Part shown: piece after piece, positions 36,901-50,570 of the stretch | How the letters are laid out: every line of letters begins with the position of its first letter | Position numbering within the stretch: position 1 is the stretch's first letter | Source of the DNA: Cristatella mucedo | Lineage: Eukaryota > Bryozoa > Phylactolaemata > Cristatellidae | DNA length: 64,000 nucleotides | Assembly (NCBI GenBank): GCA_009760855.2 | Contig: WPIO01000010.1 | Coordinates: 5,132,001-5,196,000, forward strand | Direction of reading: 5' to 3' | Translations under genes and position numbers: made by a program | The notes under the pieces: generated by a model | Told to the model about the DNA's origin: nothing | Databases searched by the model: none | What the model saw: the letters and a program-made list of their open reading frames with translations, nothing else

Positions 36901-38009
36901 CCCCACACCAGGAGCGCTTCTTAATCTAGTTGCTGGCTTGGACAGCTTCAACAGTCACCCCCCCCCAGTTTTCTCCAAACTCCAGGCAGCAGTGCATGCT
37001 GGATGCGAGTATATGATATACCAGGAAGGATATACTTTAATAAATAAATGTATATATACATATACCTATACAGTATACACATGAATATTTTCTTAATACT
37101 ATATTTGAATATAATATTAGCATGGCTCTAATGGTTTGTTCAACGATTGTAAATTTGCACTTTGTCTTCATGTGTCACTGCATTAGACCACATGTCAAGC
37201 CTATGCAACGACTAACAGCTTCGATAAATCGATGGCTTATCTGCAAATTTTTAACACATCGTGAATGGCATTCCCCGAGGTTTTGATATAGAACACTGCC
37301 AGTAACGATATGCCTGACACCAGACCATTTCCAGAAACGATCTGCTGGATAGATGTGTCGGATCGTTTCGAGAGTCAAACACTGTCACCCGATATGTATA
37401 GCGTCCCGTTACAACGGACGCTTTCCGATTCGCTACTACGACCTTGGGGCATTAGCGCAACCGGGAGGACGATCAGGAAGCTTTAGTGGTTTGTCCATAT
37501 TTAAAAAGAAACTAAAATGCATCTATTTATTACAGCATTCAGTGGGTCGCCGTAAGTCTTTCTTTATGTGCCTATGCATGCCGACACTGTGCATGCTGCC
37601 ACTAACCAAACTTGCATGCTGACCCTGTGCACGTCACCCCTAACCATATTATTGTGGCTGTTTATTGAGCATGCTACCACTAAGAATTCGATCGTGCTTG
37701 ATTGCAGCAAATGTAAAGCGCCTGGAAAGAGATTGAGTTATCTGAGGGCGCTGTATCAAATGCATTATTATTATTATTATTATGGTCAAGCGTTCTTAAG
37801 TGGCGCGAGACAGATTTGTTGTAGCCGCGGTTGGAAAGGCATGCTAGCGGTCGCTTTGCGTCGCTAGTGCTTATCTTTTTCATAAGCAAACGCTCGCAGC
37901 TAGAGCGGACGCAGCAGACGTGGGCAGTAAACTAGAAAGGCGGCAGAATGAGCGGAGGACCGTTACGAAGCCTTTGGGCCCCGTCCACCATGCTGTGACG
38001 CCACTTCTA

Positions 38010-38078
<69 letters not shown>

Positions 38079-41000
38079 CTGGCGTGGCCAAGAGACCTGA
38101 TGAGGCATATCTCAATAAGAAGCCGCAAGAGTTACTTTTTTCGTAGCCGCGATATCCTGTTAGCATTCATAAAAATTTATTGATTGCGATTCTTTTGGCA
38201 ACTGCCAGTTTATCTACGCTTTCCTTATTTAGCATGGCTGAATGTCTCTTTAAGACCACTACCCTTAAATCAACGATGTTTCTCAAGCAAATTCAACTAA
38301 TTTAAAAAAGCACCGCTGCTCTCGGCATGCTAACCTCTCAGAACAGGATAACGAGTTTCACGAGGTAGAGGGCAAACTTTGAAGGGTTTATGGTAACGCC
38401 TAATTAGGGTCAGAGATTAGTACTCTGTAATTAAATTCCTTGCTACAGGCTTGCCGCATGCCTCAACTTAGGCATAAATACTTGTAGCTCTGGCTGCAAT
38501 AGCATAGGTCTATGATGAGAATATTGAAAAGGAATAAAAACTTACAAAAGCGCTACTTTTGACATGATGCACTGCGTCATTTTACCGTGTTTTATTCCCG
38601 CTCATCAAGATAAACCTTGTTCGCGCTGTCAAGACGATTGAAAACTCGGGCATTCCAAAGCATTAATTGTTGCAAAATGTATAGCAATTCAGCTTAATCA
38701 GCATTATCCTATTTTGAGTGTATCGCTGACTTATTTCAAGCTTACGAAGCAATTGCAATGCCCCAACAACCGCATCTCAAGTTAGAAGCTGCGACTGCTT
38801 ATCGCCTTGCGACTGCCTATGCGACTGCCTATGCGACTGCTTATCGACACTGGCCGACTATGACACTTCTTTTCTAACCATCCTGAGCTGCTATTCCTAT
38901 CCTACTCACCGCCTCAACTGCTCTCCCGGCTCAGCTATGCTTCGCACTTTCTCTTTGCTGCGTGAGATGAAGTCTGTTGGCTATCAGATTCGTATTGAAA
39001 GCCACTCAGGCTTTGGAAGCCCTATACAAAACTCTCTTGGGTAACATCCACATAGTCCGGCATTAGCGGCTTTGCAGATTCGCAGACGGGGAGACACTAT
39101 AACAGCCGGGCTTTTCTCACGCGGTAACCTCTGCATTCATTGTTATACTGAGTTTCACATCGTTATGTAGTGGCAGCAGCTAATATGGGGCACCATTGGA
39201 CTATCAATTGTAACCCTGGGCTAAATTAAGAGGGATGATTACCGCAAATGCTCTCATCAATTTACACTCAGAAAGGCACGGATGCAGCCGCGTGGCTCAC
39301 CCACCTTCCAATGCAGACTTGCTTCTGAAAATGGCTCAGAAGTAGCACCTGGGTTGGCACTTTTGTCCCACCAGTTGCTCACCCATGGTAGAGTGTGGAT
39401 CGATGGTTCAAATTGTTTTTCGCTCTCTATTTCAACCGTCGCCAATTTACCGTCGCGAGGCGATCCTCGCCAGCTGGATGTCGCCCCGCAGTCGGATACG
39501 GAAGGTGCCTCAGCTGCTTCTGCCGAAGCCGTCGCATGGCGCTCTCCTCCCACGCCGTCAATTGTCGAGTTTGGCTCTATTTCAGCGTACAGCGGCTGCT
39601 GATCAGCAATTCCTTCGCCACCGCGCTCCAAAGCTTTGTCCTCTTGCTTTTTCTCCGATCTCGCGTCGATCGTTGTTTCCGCGATGTGGTATGAAACGCA
39701 GTTTATGGGCGGCTCGTTGCCAGTGCGGTGGCAGCTGCCGACAATGCTGACGGACGTAGCCTTACTAATGGATGCCTCACACTGGCGATCGGGACTCGTG
39801 ACCTCTCCGTGACTGGCGGACTTGGTGGCTGTTAGTAGTGCCTGCTGTAGCTTCCTAGTCCAGTTTCCGACGGCGCGAATGTGTAGTCCGATTCGAGCTG
39901 CGAGCGAACAGAAAGTACGATTTCCGACTACTCGAAGCTGAGATGCAGTCTACGAGCCAGAATTTCTCGGCAGGTAAAATTGAGCTGGCGCGTACAATCG
40001 TACAGTCTGCAGGCAACATTTGGAGCTACGATTATTTGCTGCAATTGTTGAACCAATAAATATTTTCTGTCCTAGTTGAATCAACTTGTCCAATCTAATC
40101 TAAGCGACAGAAGCTCCGCTAGGCATGTCTAGGCAACTGATAGGCTTATGGCTGCTGATGCCGTCGGGCGTTCACACAGACAGCTGCTGAGACCCGCCGT
40201 GCGCCGTGCCCGTGTGCAGTTGCCGTACTAGGACAGAAATAGTTGCCATATCATTATTTTTACGTTAAGCTTTTGAAGATATGCTTGACAAATATCAAGG
40301 GTTTGCCATTCCTCTGCGAGGACCCTTGGGGTCGTTTCCCTATTACTGATTATGCCGAGCTGGTTTGATCCAGCAGTTAACGTACTCGCCCCGACCAAGG
40401 TGTGGCTGAGGTCGTGGGCTCGAGCCCGGAGGCATATGTGAAGCGCCTGAATAGAGATTGAGTTCTTTTGGGGCGCTATACAAGTGAAATATATTTTTCC
40501 CTCTGCAGCAAATGTAAAGCCCCTAGAAAGAGATTGAGTTCTCTGAGAGCGCTTTATCGAGTGTATTATTATTATTTTTATTATTATGTGATAGCATCAC
40601 AACGGCCCATTCAAGAAAATTGACGAGAAAATTACTAATTTTCTACCTCCCGATTGTCTTGCACATAGAAAAAAGCAATTTCTGCAGCTACGAATGTTTG
40701 CGGTAATGCTGTTGAATTTCAAAATCACTGAATAGTGGCTGCAGCCGATTGGTGTTTCTTATTTGTCTATCCACCTTATCTCAAAAAGCAAGGTGGCAGT
40801 ATAAATTGTTTAGATTATTAGTTAGCTCAAGCGGGCTGAGTAATCTGAAGCATTCATGGCCTTAGCTTCTCAGATCAAAAAGAAAACAGGCCCTTCAATA
40901 TCTGCTGCTCGTTTGCTTAACATGATATCTCTCTTGCTTTCTCTATCTCTTATTTCCAAACTGTATTTAGAAAATGGTATGTAGGATGTTTATTTTATGT

Positions 41001-44000
41001 TTTACAACGAGTATCTCTAGCTTGCAATTTGCATTATCCTAGTCAGCTATAATAATAATACTTTTTTATAGCGACCTCAGTAAACAGAATCTCCTTCTAG
41101 GCACTTTAAAAATGCTACATAGAGCTATGCATCAGAAGTCTTACCTCCATTTTCTGAGGATGATGAAATGGTAAAGGGATGCCACTCTAGCTTTGAAATT
41201 GAGGGTATGTTAAGTTTTATATAGTCACCATTGGTCAACTTTGTGCCGGTACCAGCTAGCCTTCTGATTTCTAGGTAAACGACCTACAAAAGAATATTTA
41301 GTGTAGAAAAAGCCGCATCAAATAGTTATAAATTACACACACACACACAGACACATATAGATATTTGAGGGCGAACTCAAATTTGATCTACCTTAGCATT
41401 TTCAGTACCATTATGCTCCACAGTTAAGTTATAATAAGCTATAGTAGCAGACTATAAAGAGTAAAAAGATAATGGAAATGCCTCTTCGAAAGAGTATAGG
41501 CCTCATTGGGTTTATCGGTTTTTCGTCAATTCGCACACATACATAACCTATCGTAACAAAGAAAACACGGTGGCTTCTTCTCCTTCACTAGGTCAACGAC
41601 TGTAGATCCGACTGTGGCCACAGCTTTAACAGATCCCACGAATTGATCAGGTATATTCAAAATAGCGTTTAATTCCTAATCCATTACCTTCTGAAACTAC
41701 ACGAAAACTTGAAGACCAAGTGGGTAACAGACTAGGGAGTTTTTCGTCCGACATTTAAGCCAACGGCGCTTCCGGCGTGCATTTGTGCAAACTTTCATCC
41801 AATCAAAGAAGAGAAATAGTGAAAAGTCTTGCTGAGTCAAGAGGACGGCTTAAGGAATAATAAGAATATCATTATCAGCATGAGTTGCCTAGAAAAGAAG
41901 TGCAGAATCGGTAGCCGGAGAAAAGATGTCATTGCAAAAGAGCTGTAGAAGTAAATTTCAATCGGACCTGCACAGTAAAAGCTTATCGCACCAGCGATCT
42001 TTAAATAATAAATAGTGATGGCTAGCGTATTTCTGTCAGACAGCCTGACGGCTGAAGCTAGCACATGATTTAAGTTATGGATGAATTAGCTAAGCCAAAC
42101 GAGCTTTTTGGGCTATAATAATAGTAATAGTATGAATATATTTGCATAGCGCCCTCAGAGAACTGAATCTCTGTTTAGGCACTTAACAGATACTTTACAA
42201 AAAGCATTACCAAATGATTGGTGGTAACATCCGCAAGCATCAGGCACAGTTTAAGCAGGTATATGCACACGAAGGACAAATCACAAAAACCTACTAAATC
42301 CTGTAGTAAACACGCGTGTTCTAAGAATAGTGAGTATACGTCATGTGAAGAGCAGCCTAAAAGAACTTAATCTCCATCCTTGCGCTTTAAAAGTCACTAC
42401 AAGAGAATCAATACTCGCGGCTTAGTGATACGAACAGTATCAAGCATGCGAAACCAAGCAATTATCGAGCTTAGGCCAGCATGCTAATGCAAAAAAACAC
42501 TCGTGGCCACCTGTGGCTAGTAACATGCACTCAATCAAGCACTGGTACATATGCAAGGAACCCCGAAAATAAACCATAAAAGTTCGCTGTGGTGAAGGGA
42601 GCGTTGGCCGAACAGATGCGTCTTTAGCTATGACTGAAAAGATGCACGGTCATAGAGCGTGGTGACCGTAGCAGGAACCTGGTTCCAGACTGTCGGTTTT
42701 TTATGAGCCGATAGTTAGATCGCCGCAAGATCTCAACTTATCTCGAAAAATATGGAGATTTCTAGCCGGGCAGATGAGCGAGTGATGTGAGAGCAGTGAG
42801 GTCAAATAGGTAGGCAAGGGGAAGCAAATAAACAGTGACCTGCAAGCCAGACGGGGGATCTTGAAACGGATTTGCTGCTTGATAAGAGATCCTGTGATGT
42901 CCGACATAATTGGTTTGTTATGGCACGTACTCCGTCGATGACAGACCAGACGATTCACCGAGTTTTGCACCAGCTGCATACAATTAAGATTGAAAGTCTG
43001 TAGTCCTGAAGAAAGGTAATTGTAGTAGTCTAGACGCAATGTCGCTACGCGTGAACTAGTTTGGGTGTTTTCTAAGAAAGTCCTGATGGTGCCGACGCTC
43101 ATCAGCTGAAAGTAGGCCGGGTTTGGTTGGTATCCACTGAATAAATGGATCCCTTCACAGCATCTTTAGCAAAAGGGACCGATGACGGAATTGCTCATAT
43201 TTAAAGACACCTATGTGCCATATTTTGCATACAGCTAAGATGTTGCCGGTTATCTTCTTGAAGTTTTGAAAACAGTGAGTTGCACGTATCGAGCAAAAAG
43301 AGAGCCACTTAGAGCTAGTAAGCTCTGCAGCTTTAAGTCACTTCCGTAAGCGGCTCTTTATTGCTGGGAGGTATCCTGCTTGATATCAGGCAGTCGTCTG
43401 AGTAATACACTTTAGGTTGGCTTCACCTTATGCCTTACATTTATTCTGTAACCTAAGACTTAAGGTAAAGTGAGAACGCTTAATTTAAGACCATAGGCCT
43501 TACTTAATCCGATGACAAAGAACTTCAAATATGCCCACTGTCAAAGGCAATCCAAAACACGTTTGATATGACGCATGCTTCGCATACTAAAGCCACCGCA
43601 GAGAATGTAATCTGGCTGCAGTAATGCTTAAGAGCCATTTACTTACCTCCGACGCCATGAGTCTTCCTACTATGACTTCTGATCTGCTGCGCAGGAGCAT
43701 CGCACACGAAATCACTTTCTCTAGTCCAAATAGTACTGCTGGCGCGATAAACCACATCCAGAACGTGCTGGCATGTGGGAACATGGCCACGTAGAAAGAC
43801 ACGTAGAATAGATGGTGTGACCAGTAGAAAATCTGTTATGAAGTGAAAACAGTATACAAAATTATAACCAAATTTTAACTAAGAGGCTCCCTAAACCTAC
43901 AGCTTACAATTGCCGTAATTTGAATTTACTGTATACTAGGCTTTAAGCAGCCTCATTTCGAGGAGCAGCACACCGCGGTGCTATCTAAATACTCTAAAAG

Positions 44001-47000
44001 CAATGAACGCTCACTGCCGTTCGTATTCACAGCGGAGTAGAATCGGCAGTACAACATTTAGTACACACCAGTCGATAAGCTCTGTGTCAGGACAAGACAA
44101 ATCACTGTGGTACACAAAAGAGTGCTTGCAGTGGTTCTGTTAATTATCTTAAACAGATTACAGACCAAAGCACGGTTATTTACATGTATGGCATCGATCC
44201 CGTAGAGCCTTGCTTGCTTGCTTGTGCCCAAAAGTGCGTTTACTCAAAAGGTGATTGCTGTGAACAATTTAGTTTAATATGAGATGGTATCTGTCTTGTA
44301 TAGGAAATATTTCAGCATTTATTCAAGCTACATCGTTCGTCATCTGGAGCTGTTGACTCAGTGTGAATAAAAAATCCCGGCTTGAGATCCTGATGACAGT
44401 GCTGCTGCACTTGCCCTGGACCAGTCGGCAGCTTCCGGCTCAATAGATGCCGCGATTCTGCTTGAGCTTAGGAGAACAACAATCTTCCTGGCTGCTGAGG
44501 CTCTAGCGAGATTCAAACCAAAAGAAAGTCCGATCAGGTCTGCTCCGTGTCGTGTGGAGATCATGTCTCTGCCAGCAGATTCCTTTACCTTCGGAGCTTC
44601 AAAAAGCTCTGTGTTCTCGGCCCACTGCTCTTCCCTACATGTACTGCTCTTATGGAGTGGGCAATTTATGCCTACGCTGTGGGCTATAGCTTCTAAGCCG
44701 ATGACAGCCAGCTATACTCGTCATTCAAGCACTCAAAATTACCTGAGGCTATTTGTTAACTGAATGATGCCATGTAAATATTTAGTCTCTGGTATCCGCG
44801 GTGAATTTGATTAAACTAAACTGCCAAAAACCGAACTCCTAATAGAAAAGCCTAGGCTTATTGCTTGAATAAGTTACTATGCATTTCTAATGAGAGGTGC
44901 CTTAAAATCACTGAGTAGTGGTGATTTCGATAAACTAATTTTGACGACTGCTTGATGTTAACAAATTGCATTCTGAGAACCGCTTCCATATCTACGTATC
45001 ATTATTTTCAATCCTTGTATTGAGTTATGGAGTGCTTACTCCGGTATGTGGCTAAAGATCTTACTATCTCGCAGGCTCCTTTTAGACAGTCTACCGTAAT
45101 TCATTCTTGTTTGGGTTATCACACATAGCTATTGATCCTACAGTTGACGTTGCAGATAGCCACTACGTCGATCTTGATATTCAAGAGACGTAACCGTGTT
45201 TCTCCTTTAGTACAGGTACTGCAGTGGCTTCCGCTTGTTCGGTTGATGCAAAGAAAAACTTACAAAAGTTAACAGGGCCCACAACGACTCGGGTCCTTCA
45301 AAGTTTCAACCTCTTCGTGTGCTAGGTTCCCCAGACGAACATAAATTACCAGACTCCTTATTTTAATTGCAGGCTTTTTATTACAGGTTATATAAGCTTC
45401 TCAAGTTCTAGACTATGTGTGCGTATCTCCGTCTGTAACTCCACAAAGTCATAAGGACCATGTGAATGTTACGCAGGAGAGATTTGTATAGCGTACACAC
45501 AGCCTAAGCGGCTTTTGGTACGCATTTGGTAGCCAACTATGGAAGTCACCGCCACGATACTTGTGCAACGGCATCACGCCGCTGCATCACTCAGGCACAT
45601 GCTATGCAGCCGTCCGGCTAGGCTACTTATACTCCACATACTACATTGAATGTCCTCTTGACTCATACATGCTTCTCGTGTTTTATTTGCTGCTTGAGAT
45701 ATTAAGTCTTTTGAGAAAGAAAAAGCGTTGCTCACCTGAATTAGCGTTTTCCTATTACGGTTTGTCGAAAAATCATCTCTAGAGCGTTATCCTTTCAATC
45801 TACCACTTTGTGGATTACGTTCGAAGCTACGATTAATGTATCTGTACATTTTGATTAATTCCTATGGTTTTGAGCAAAAATCCAAACCCCCAAGCAACGA
45901 TGAGATCCCACGTTTTAAGTGCAATCTTATGCAACCGATAAGTATTTTGTAGAGTATCCTTAGAGAAATGAATCTCTATCGAAACGCTTTACAACTTCCT
46001 GGTTTAGAAGAAATAACCAAGAGTTTATCATAAGCAAGGTATCATGCCTAGACAAGCCTGCAAAAGCCTACTTACTCCGATTACTTAGTCCTACTTACAA
46101 TGCGCCCTGTTTGGACGAGCATTTTCACGCGCATAAGAATTTTGGTACGGTTGCGTAGACTGAAGTAGGCAGACTGGATTGGGGAACTACCATGCTCAGC
46201 TACTGAGAAGTTATTTTGGAATAGGACAAGCAGATAGATTCAACGTACGTACCTCGTAAGACTTGCGAACAATTGTCGGATAGCTCATAACCATTACTGC
46301 AATTAGCAGAAAAGTGAGCAGCATTCCGGAAACGAATATCATCATGTTCGTAGGACCGTCCAAGAAGTACGCGACTTCGAAATTATTGTAGTTTATATTG
46401 ATGACTACAACCGGAAATCAGTTGATGCCAGCTGCTTAAATTCGTTTTATTTTTCAAAGCTGAGGCTAAATATTCTTTGCTAAATATTCACCACATGGGA
46501 TGCGCTGGCCTCGTGCATCTAATCGCGGTTTTCGCGGTCACGCACAAGGCTGGCGGCTGCATCTAAATTGGCTGCACTCACCTATGTTGCCAACGTGTGC
46601 GGCTACATGTACGACAGACAGTAAAATGATTACATAGGCCACAGCCCGATGCAACGACATGGAATCATCAAGCGGGATTAGCCTCCTTAGTCTCGCCATT
46701 CTTCTCAGCCAGCTGATGATGTGCTTCATGACGAATACAAGTGTAATAGCCACATTAAAACACAGGAGACGCCCTACAAACATTAGCTCGTCGTTATTCG
46801 AGGGCAGCTGCATCCTGAAGGCGGCATTTGCTGCCAAAGCCGACAGTCAGCAACCGGAGCTCCTCTTCTACGGCTCCGAGCAAGCAAGCAAGCGCAAGGC
46901 CCAGCCATCTCAATGGGGGCTCAGCAGAGAGTGTCTCCGCATTCTTCATCGTTGAAATAGAATTGATTAGGGACGAATATATCGCCTCGCTGCCGCCTCT

Positions 47001-47851
47001 GCCGGAATGCTACTCCTCGCCGGCCTCCAGCCCTTTTTCTTGCACCTCCTTCTGGCCTCGATCTCTATTTTACTCGTCGCCAAATAATCTTCGTCCAGTC
47101 TTCCTTCTGCAAACCTTTTCTCAGACATTTAGACAAGTAGTGGCCCTGCATACGAGTGCATCAGTTTATCGGATCGTGCGAGAAAGTTTCAATCGTTACT
47201 TAAAGCTAGCCGTTTATATTTAACTGTTGCGCCAAAGTTTAAAGTGACTATGTGAACAGAACTGACAACCGGAGAATCTCTCTGCTAGTGTTCTTTTATC
47301 TGTGAACTGTATTGGATCGCGAGATCCTTCTGAAGCACTCCTCCAGCCATCTAGGTATCACTAGTACAGTGCTAAACTGGGTTAGTTCATACCTCGATGC
47401 AAGATTTCAGGTTTCAGTTGTAAACGGCTGTCAGACATTTCGGGAACCTTTGCAGCGGAGCGTGCCGCAGCGTCCTGATTGCTGCGCTCTTCTGTCTAGC
47501 ATCTATACTCTCCCTCTGGTGGACTTTACCGCCAAAGCCAAGTTTGACTTGCATTTCTAAGCGTATGACGCGCACCTCTGCATATCATTGACACTGCCTC
47601 TAGATTGTTGTGACTCCCTTCAATGAAGACTCCTCCCAGCTTGTACTCTTTCTTATTCTGCAGCTGGTGTACAGCTCAGCGGTTCGTCTGGTCTGTCGTC
47701 TACTGCATCACGTCGCACATCATCCCACTTACGTCTGAGCTCCACTGTCTCCCCATCCTGTATCAAATCGACTTCGAAACCCTCATTCTGGCCTCACAGG
47801 TCACTTCACTCGCTTGCACCGGCCCACCAAATCACGCTCCTCCAGTGCTCC

Positions 47852-47908
<57 letters not shown>

Positions 47909-50500
47909 GCCTCGGCTTCTGATCAGCTGCCCGTTCCTCACTCGAAATTGAACTCTTTTGCTGACCTAACCTTCAGCTCATGTGCAACGGAAAGTCGGGT
48001 GTTCGCCGCCGGATACGGTCACTACCTGCACAGACCTCGCGTATTTTAAGTCTCAGCTAAAAACGCGGGAGGTCTGATTAGCTTTCCCCTCATTCCAGTG
48101 AAATTGATTTATGCTCGAGCGTGCATTTCGTAGAAACTTGTGCATGATTCAGGTAATGTTACTAGCGAGGGGGATCTTAATAACCGTTGGCCACGAGTGT
48201 CGTTGAGTGCGTTTGCTTTAGATGCCTGGCCTTACAATGAAAATTCTTTGGTTTGGTTTTGCATGCTTCTCCATAGTATATATCACTAACCCTGGGAGTA
48301 TGTTTCCAGCTGCTGCTTCCTAAGCAGCATAGGTCAAGTGCCTAGAAAAAGATTTAGTTCCCTGAGGGCGAAACACAGATGCCTTATTATTATCATTATT
48401 ATTATTAACCTGTGCTTAAAGGTTTTGCAGGACCTTCGTTATTGTATTCGACTTCGTTGGAGGTTTTCAGTTTCTAAGCAATAGTTGAGATCTTTAAAAT
48501 GTAAACGCTGTGCTGCCATGTCTCCAGGCGGCGCTGCACCGGTCGTTGCTTAACCGTATCAGCTGTTTTACTGTGCAAGCAATAGCTGTAGCTGTCTTGC
48601 GGTGCTAAGAAACTGTAACAACTTACTGCAATTTCAGACAGACAAATGTTCGAATTAAGAGTGTTTTTCGAAATTTCTACGGCTGTCAGCTAACAAGCCA
48701 ACTTCCACTCTCTATGCCAAAACCTCAAAGCCGAAACCCTCAAAGAAATCTTTCCACAGGCTCGAATTCCCTGTGACTCCAGTGCTTAAGAGTAGGATGA
48801 CCTTCAGAATTTTAAGGAAATTGCGTCTGCAATTTCATAGCGTAATCAATTGATGACGTGCTGCTACTGCTTATGCCTGACCTCACTAAGGCAGCGTAAC
48901 TATTTCTCTAGAGACCATATAAGGCCTAAAGCTCATGGTAGACTACAGTCTAAGTATAATGGCCATTCTAGTAGTTCGCGATTTAAGGTGGCTAGAGTTA
49001 AATGTAAGCAGATTAAACGGCAGAGCTTACTTAGCGCCGAGCTGGTTTGGTCTAGCGGTTAAGGTGCTCGCCCCGACCAAGGTCTGACTGAGGTCGTGGG
49101 CTCGAGCCCCGAGGCATATGTGAAGCGCCTGGATAGAGATTAAGTTCTCTTGGGGCGCTATATATATGAATTATATATTTTTTTAGCGGCAGAAGAGCCT
49201 TAACTGCTATCACCACCGCTTGCAGTGGGCAAAATAGGATCGTCCAGAGCGGGATTCGAACGAGCGACCTGGGTTGTTAAGAGCGAGCACCCTATCCCAA
49301 AGCTAAGACCCTCTGGCACTTGCTCGGATGATGGTACGACTTTAGCACGGGACTTAAAAAAACTTAATTTAATTCAGCCACAGATGCCCAGAACAGCAGT
49401 GTAAGGGGCTGATGGCTTGAGGGCCGGAGGTTACGGTTGCTAGCATGCGAATTTAAAGTGGATTCAGCTGTGACCGGAGTAGATATGTGGACAAGAGATA
49501 CCTAATGACCTGTCCTATATATAACCGATTGCGCCATACTTGAGCCCACTGACCGACTACGGGTCAGAATAAATGTAATTTTAAAGCCTTCAGCGCACGA
49601 CAATTTAAATTCCATTACCAGTGGCGGGAATTGTGTGCTTTTAATATCCATTGGTCTTTTAGTCATATCAAACATACGGAAAAGACGCCGAAGCTGCTAC
49701 GCACCTGCTTTCAAAGGCTCGGTGGCTGAAAAGCTAGGAATGACTAGAACGCCACTCTTGCGCATGCAGATGCCCGACTGAAATGGCCGAAGGTGCCGCA
49801 GTGAAGCGATCGTTACCGGTAGATTGTGTTTATGCAGGGCGCCAGCTATTTTTAATATCTTGCCTACTACCGCTAGCTTGACGAGCTCTCAATCGACTCG
49901 AAGTCCGATGCAATGAACATGCTGGACTTGATTGGCCCAGCTGCCCCAAGACGCCTTGTAAGAACTCGAATCAAAACAGTTGGTGTTCGCACGTGTAAGT
50001 TAGCCAGAACCACGCACGAGAGCAGCATAAGAAAACGCGGTTTAAAATTTGGCCTATTCCGGCCTACGCCGCCGAAGACGAGATTCGTAGCTCGCGCCGC
50101 TCTGGCGGACGCCGTGCGGCTAAGGCTATTGACATCCAACGATACCTGCACATTTTGCGACGATATAAGGGATAATGGCGCTTCCCTGGTTCGAGTAAAG
50201 ATCCAGCAATTCACTGAGTCTGCATCCGAGTATGGCGGCATTGATGGCCACGTAAATGATGCACGACACCCACAGCGCCGGATAAGTCATCAAGTGCTTG
50301 AGAGGCCGTCGGAAGCACCCAGCGCTCGGCTGCCGCTGCCGAGGCGGCGGCCGTCTCAAGTTCACAGCGGGGAAACTAAAGGACAGAAGCACCTGGTCAC
50401 GTGTCAGTGACGAGAAACTCCAGCAGCGCTAGACAAGAGCGCCGCAGTCGAGTCGTCTTGAAGCGGAGGCGAGGCGAGACGCTGCGAGCGAATTCCGTAT

Positions 50501-50570
<70 letters not shown>

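Noticed and set aside
49036-49125. tRNA gene candidate with A- and B-box-like blocks
   Set aside because: It is one of many dispersed copies joined to a LINE-type tail and does not look like a complete cloverleaf, so it is a SINE head.
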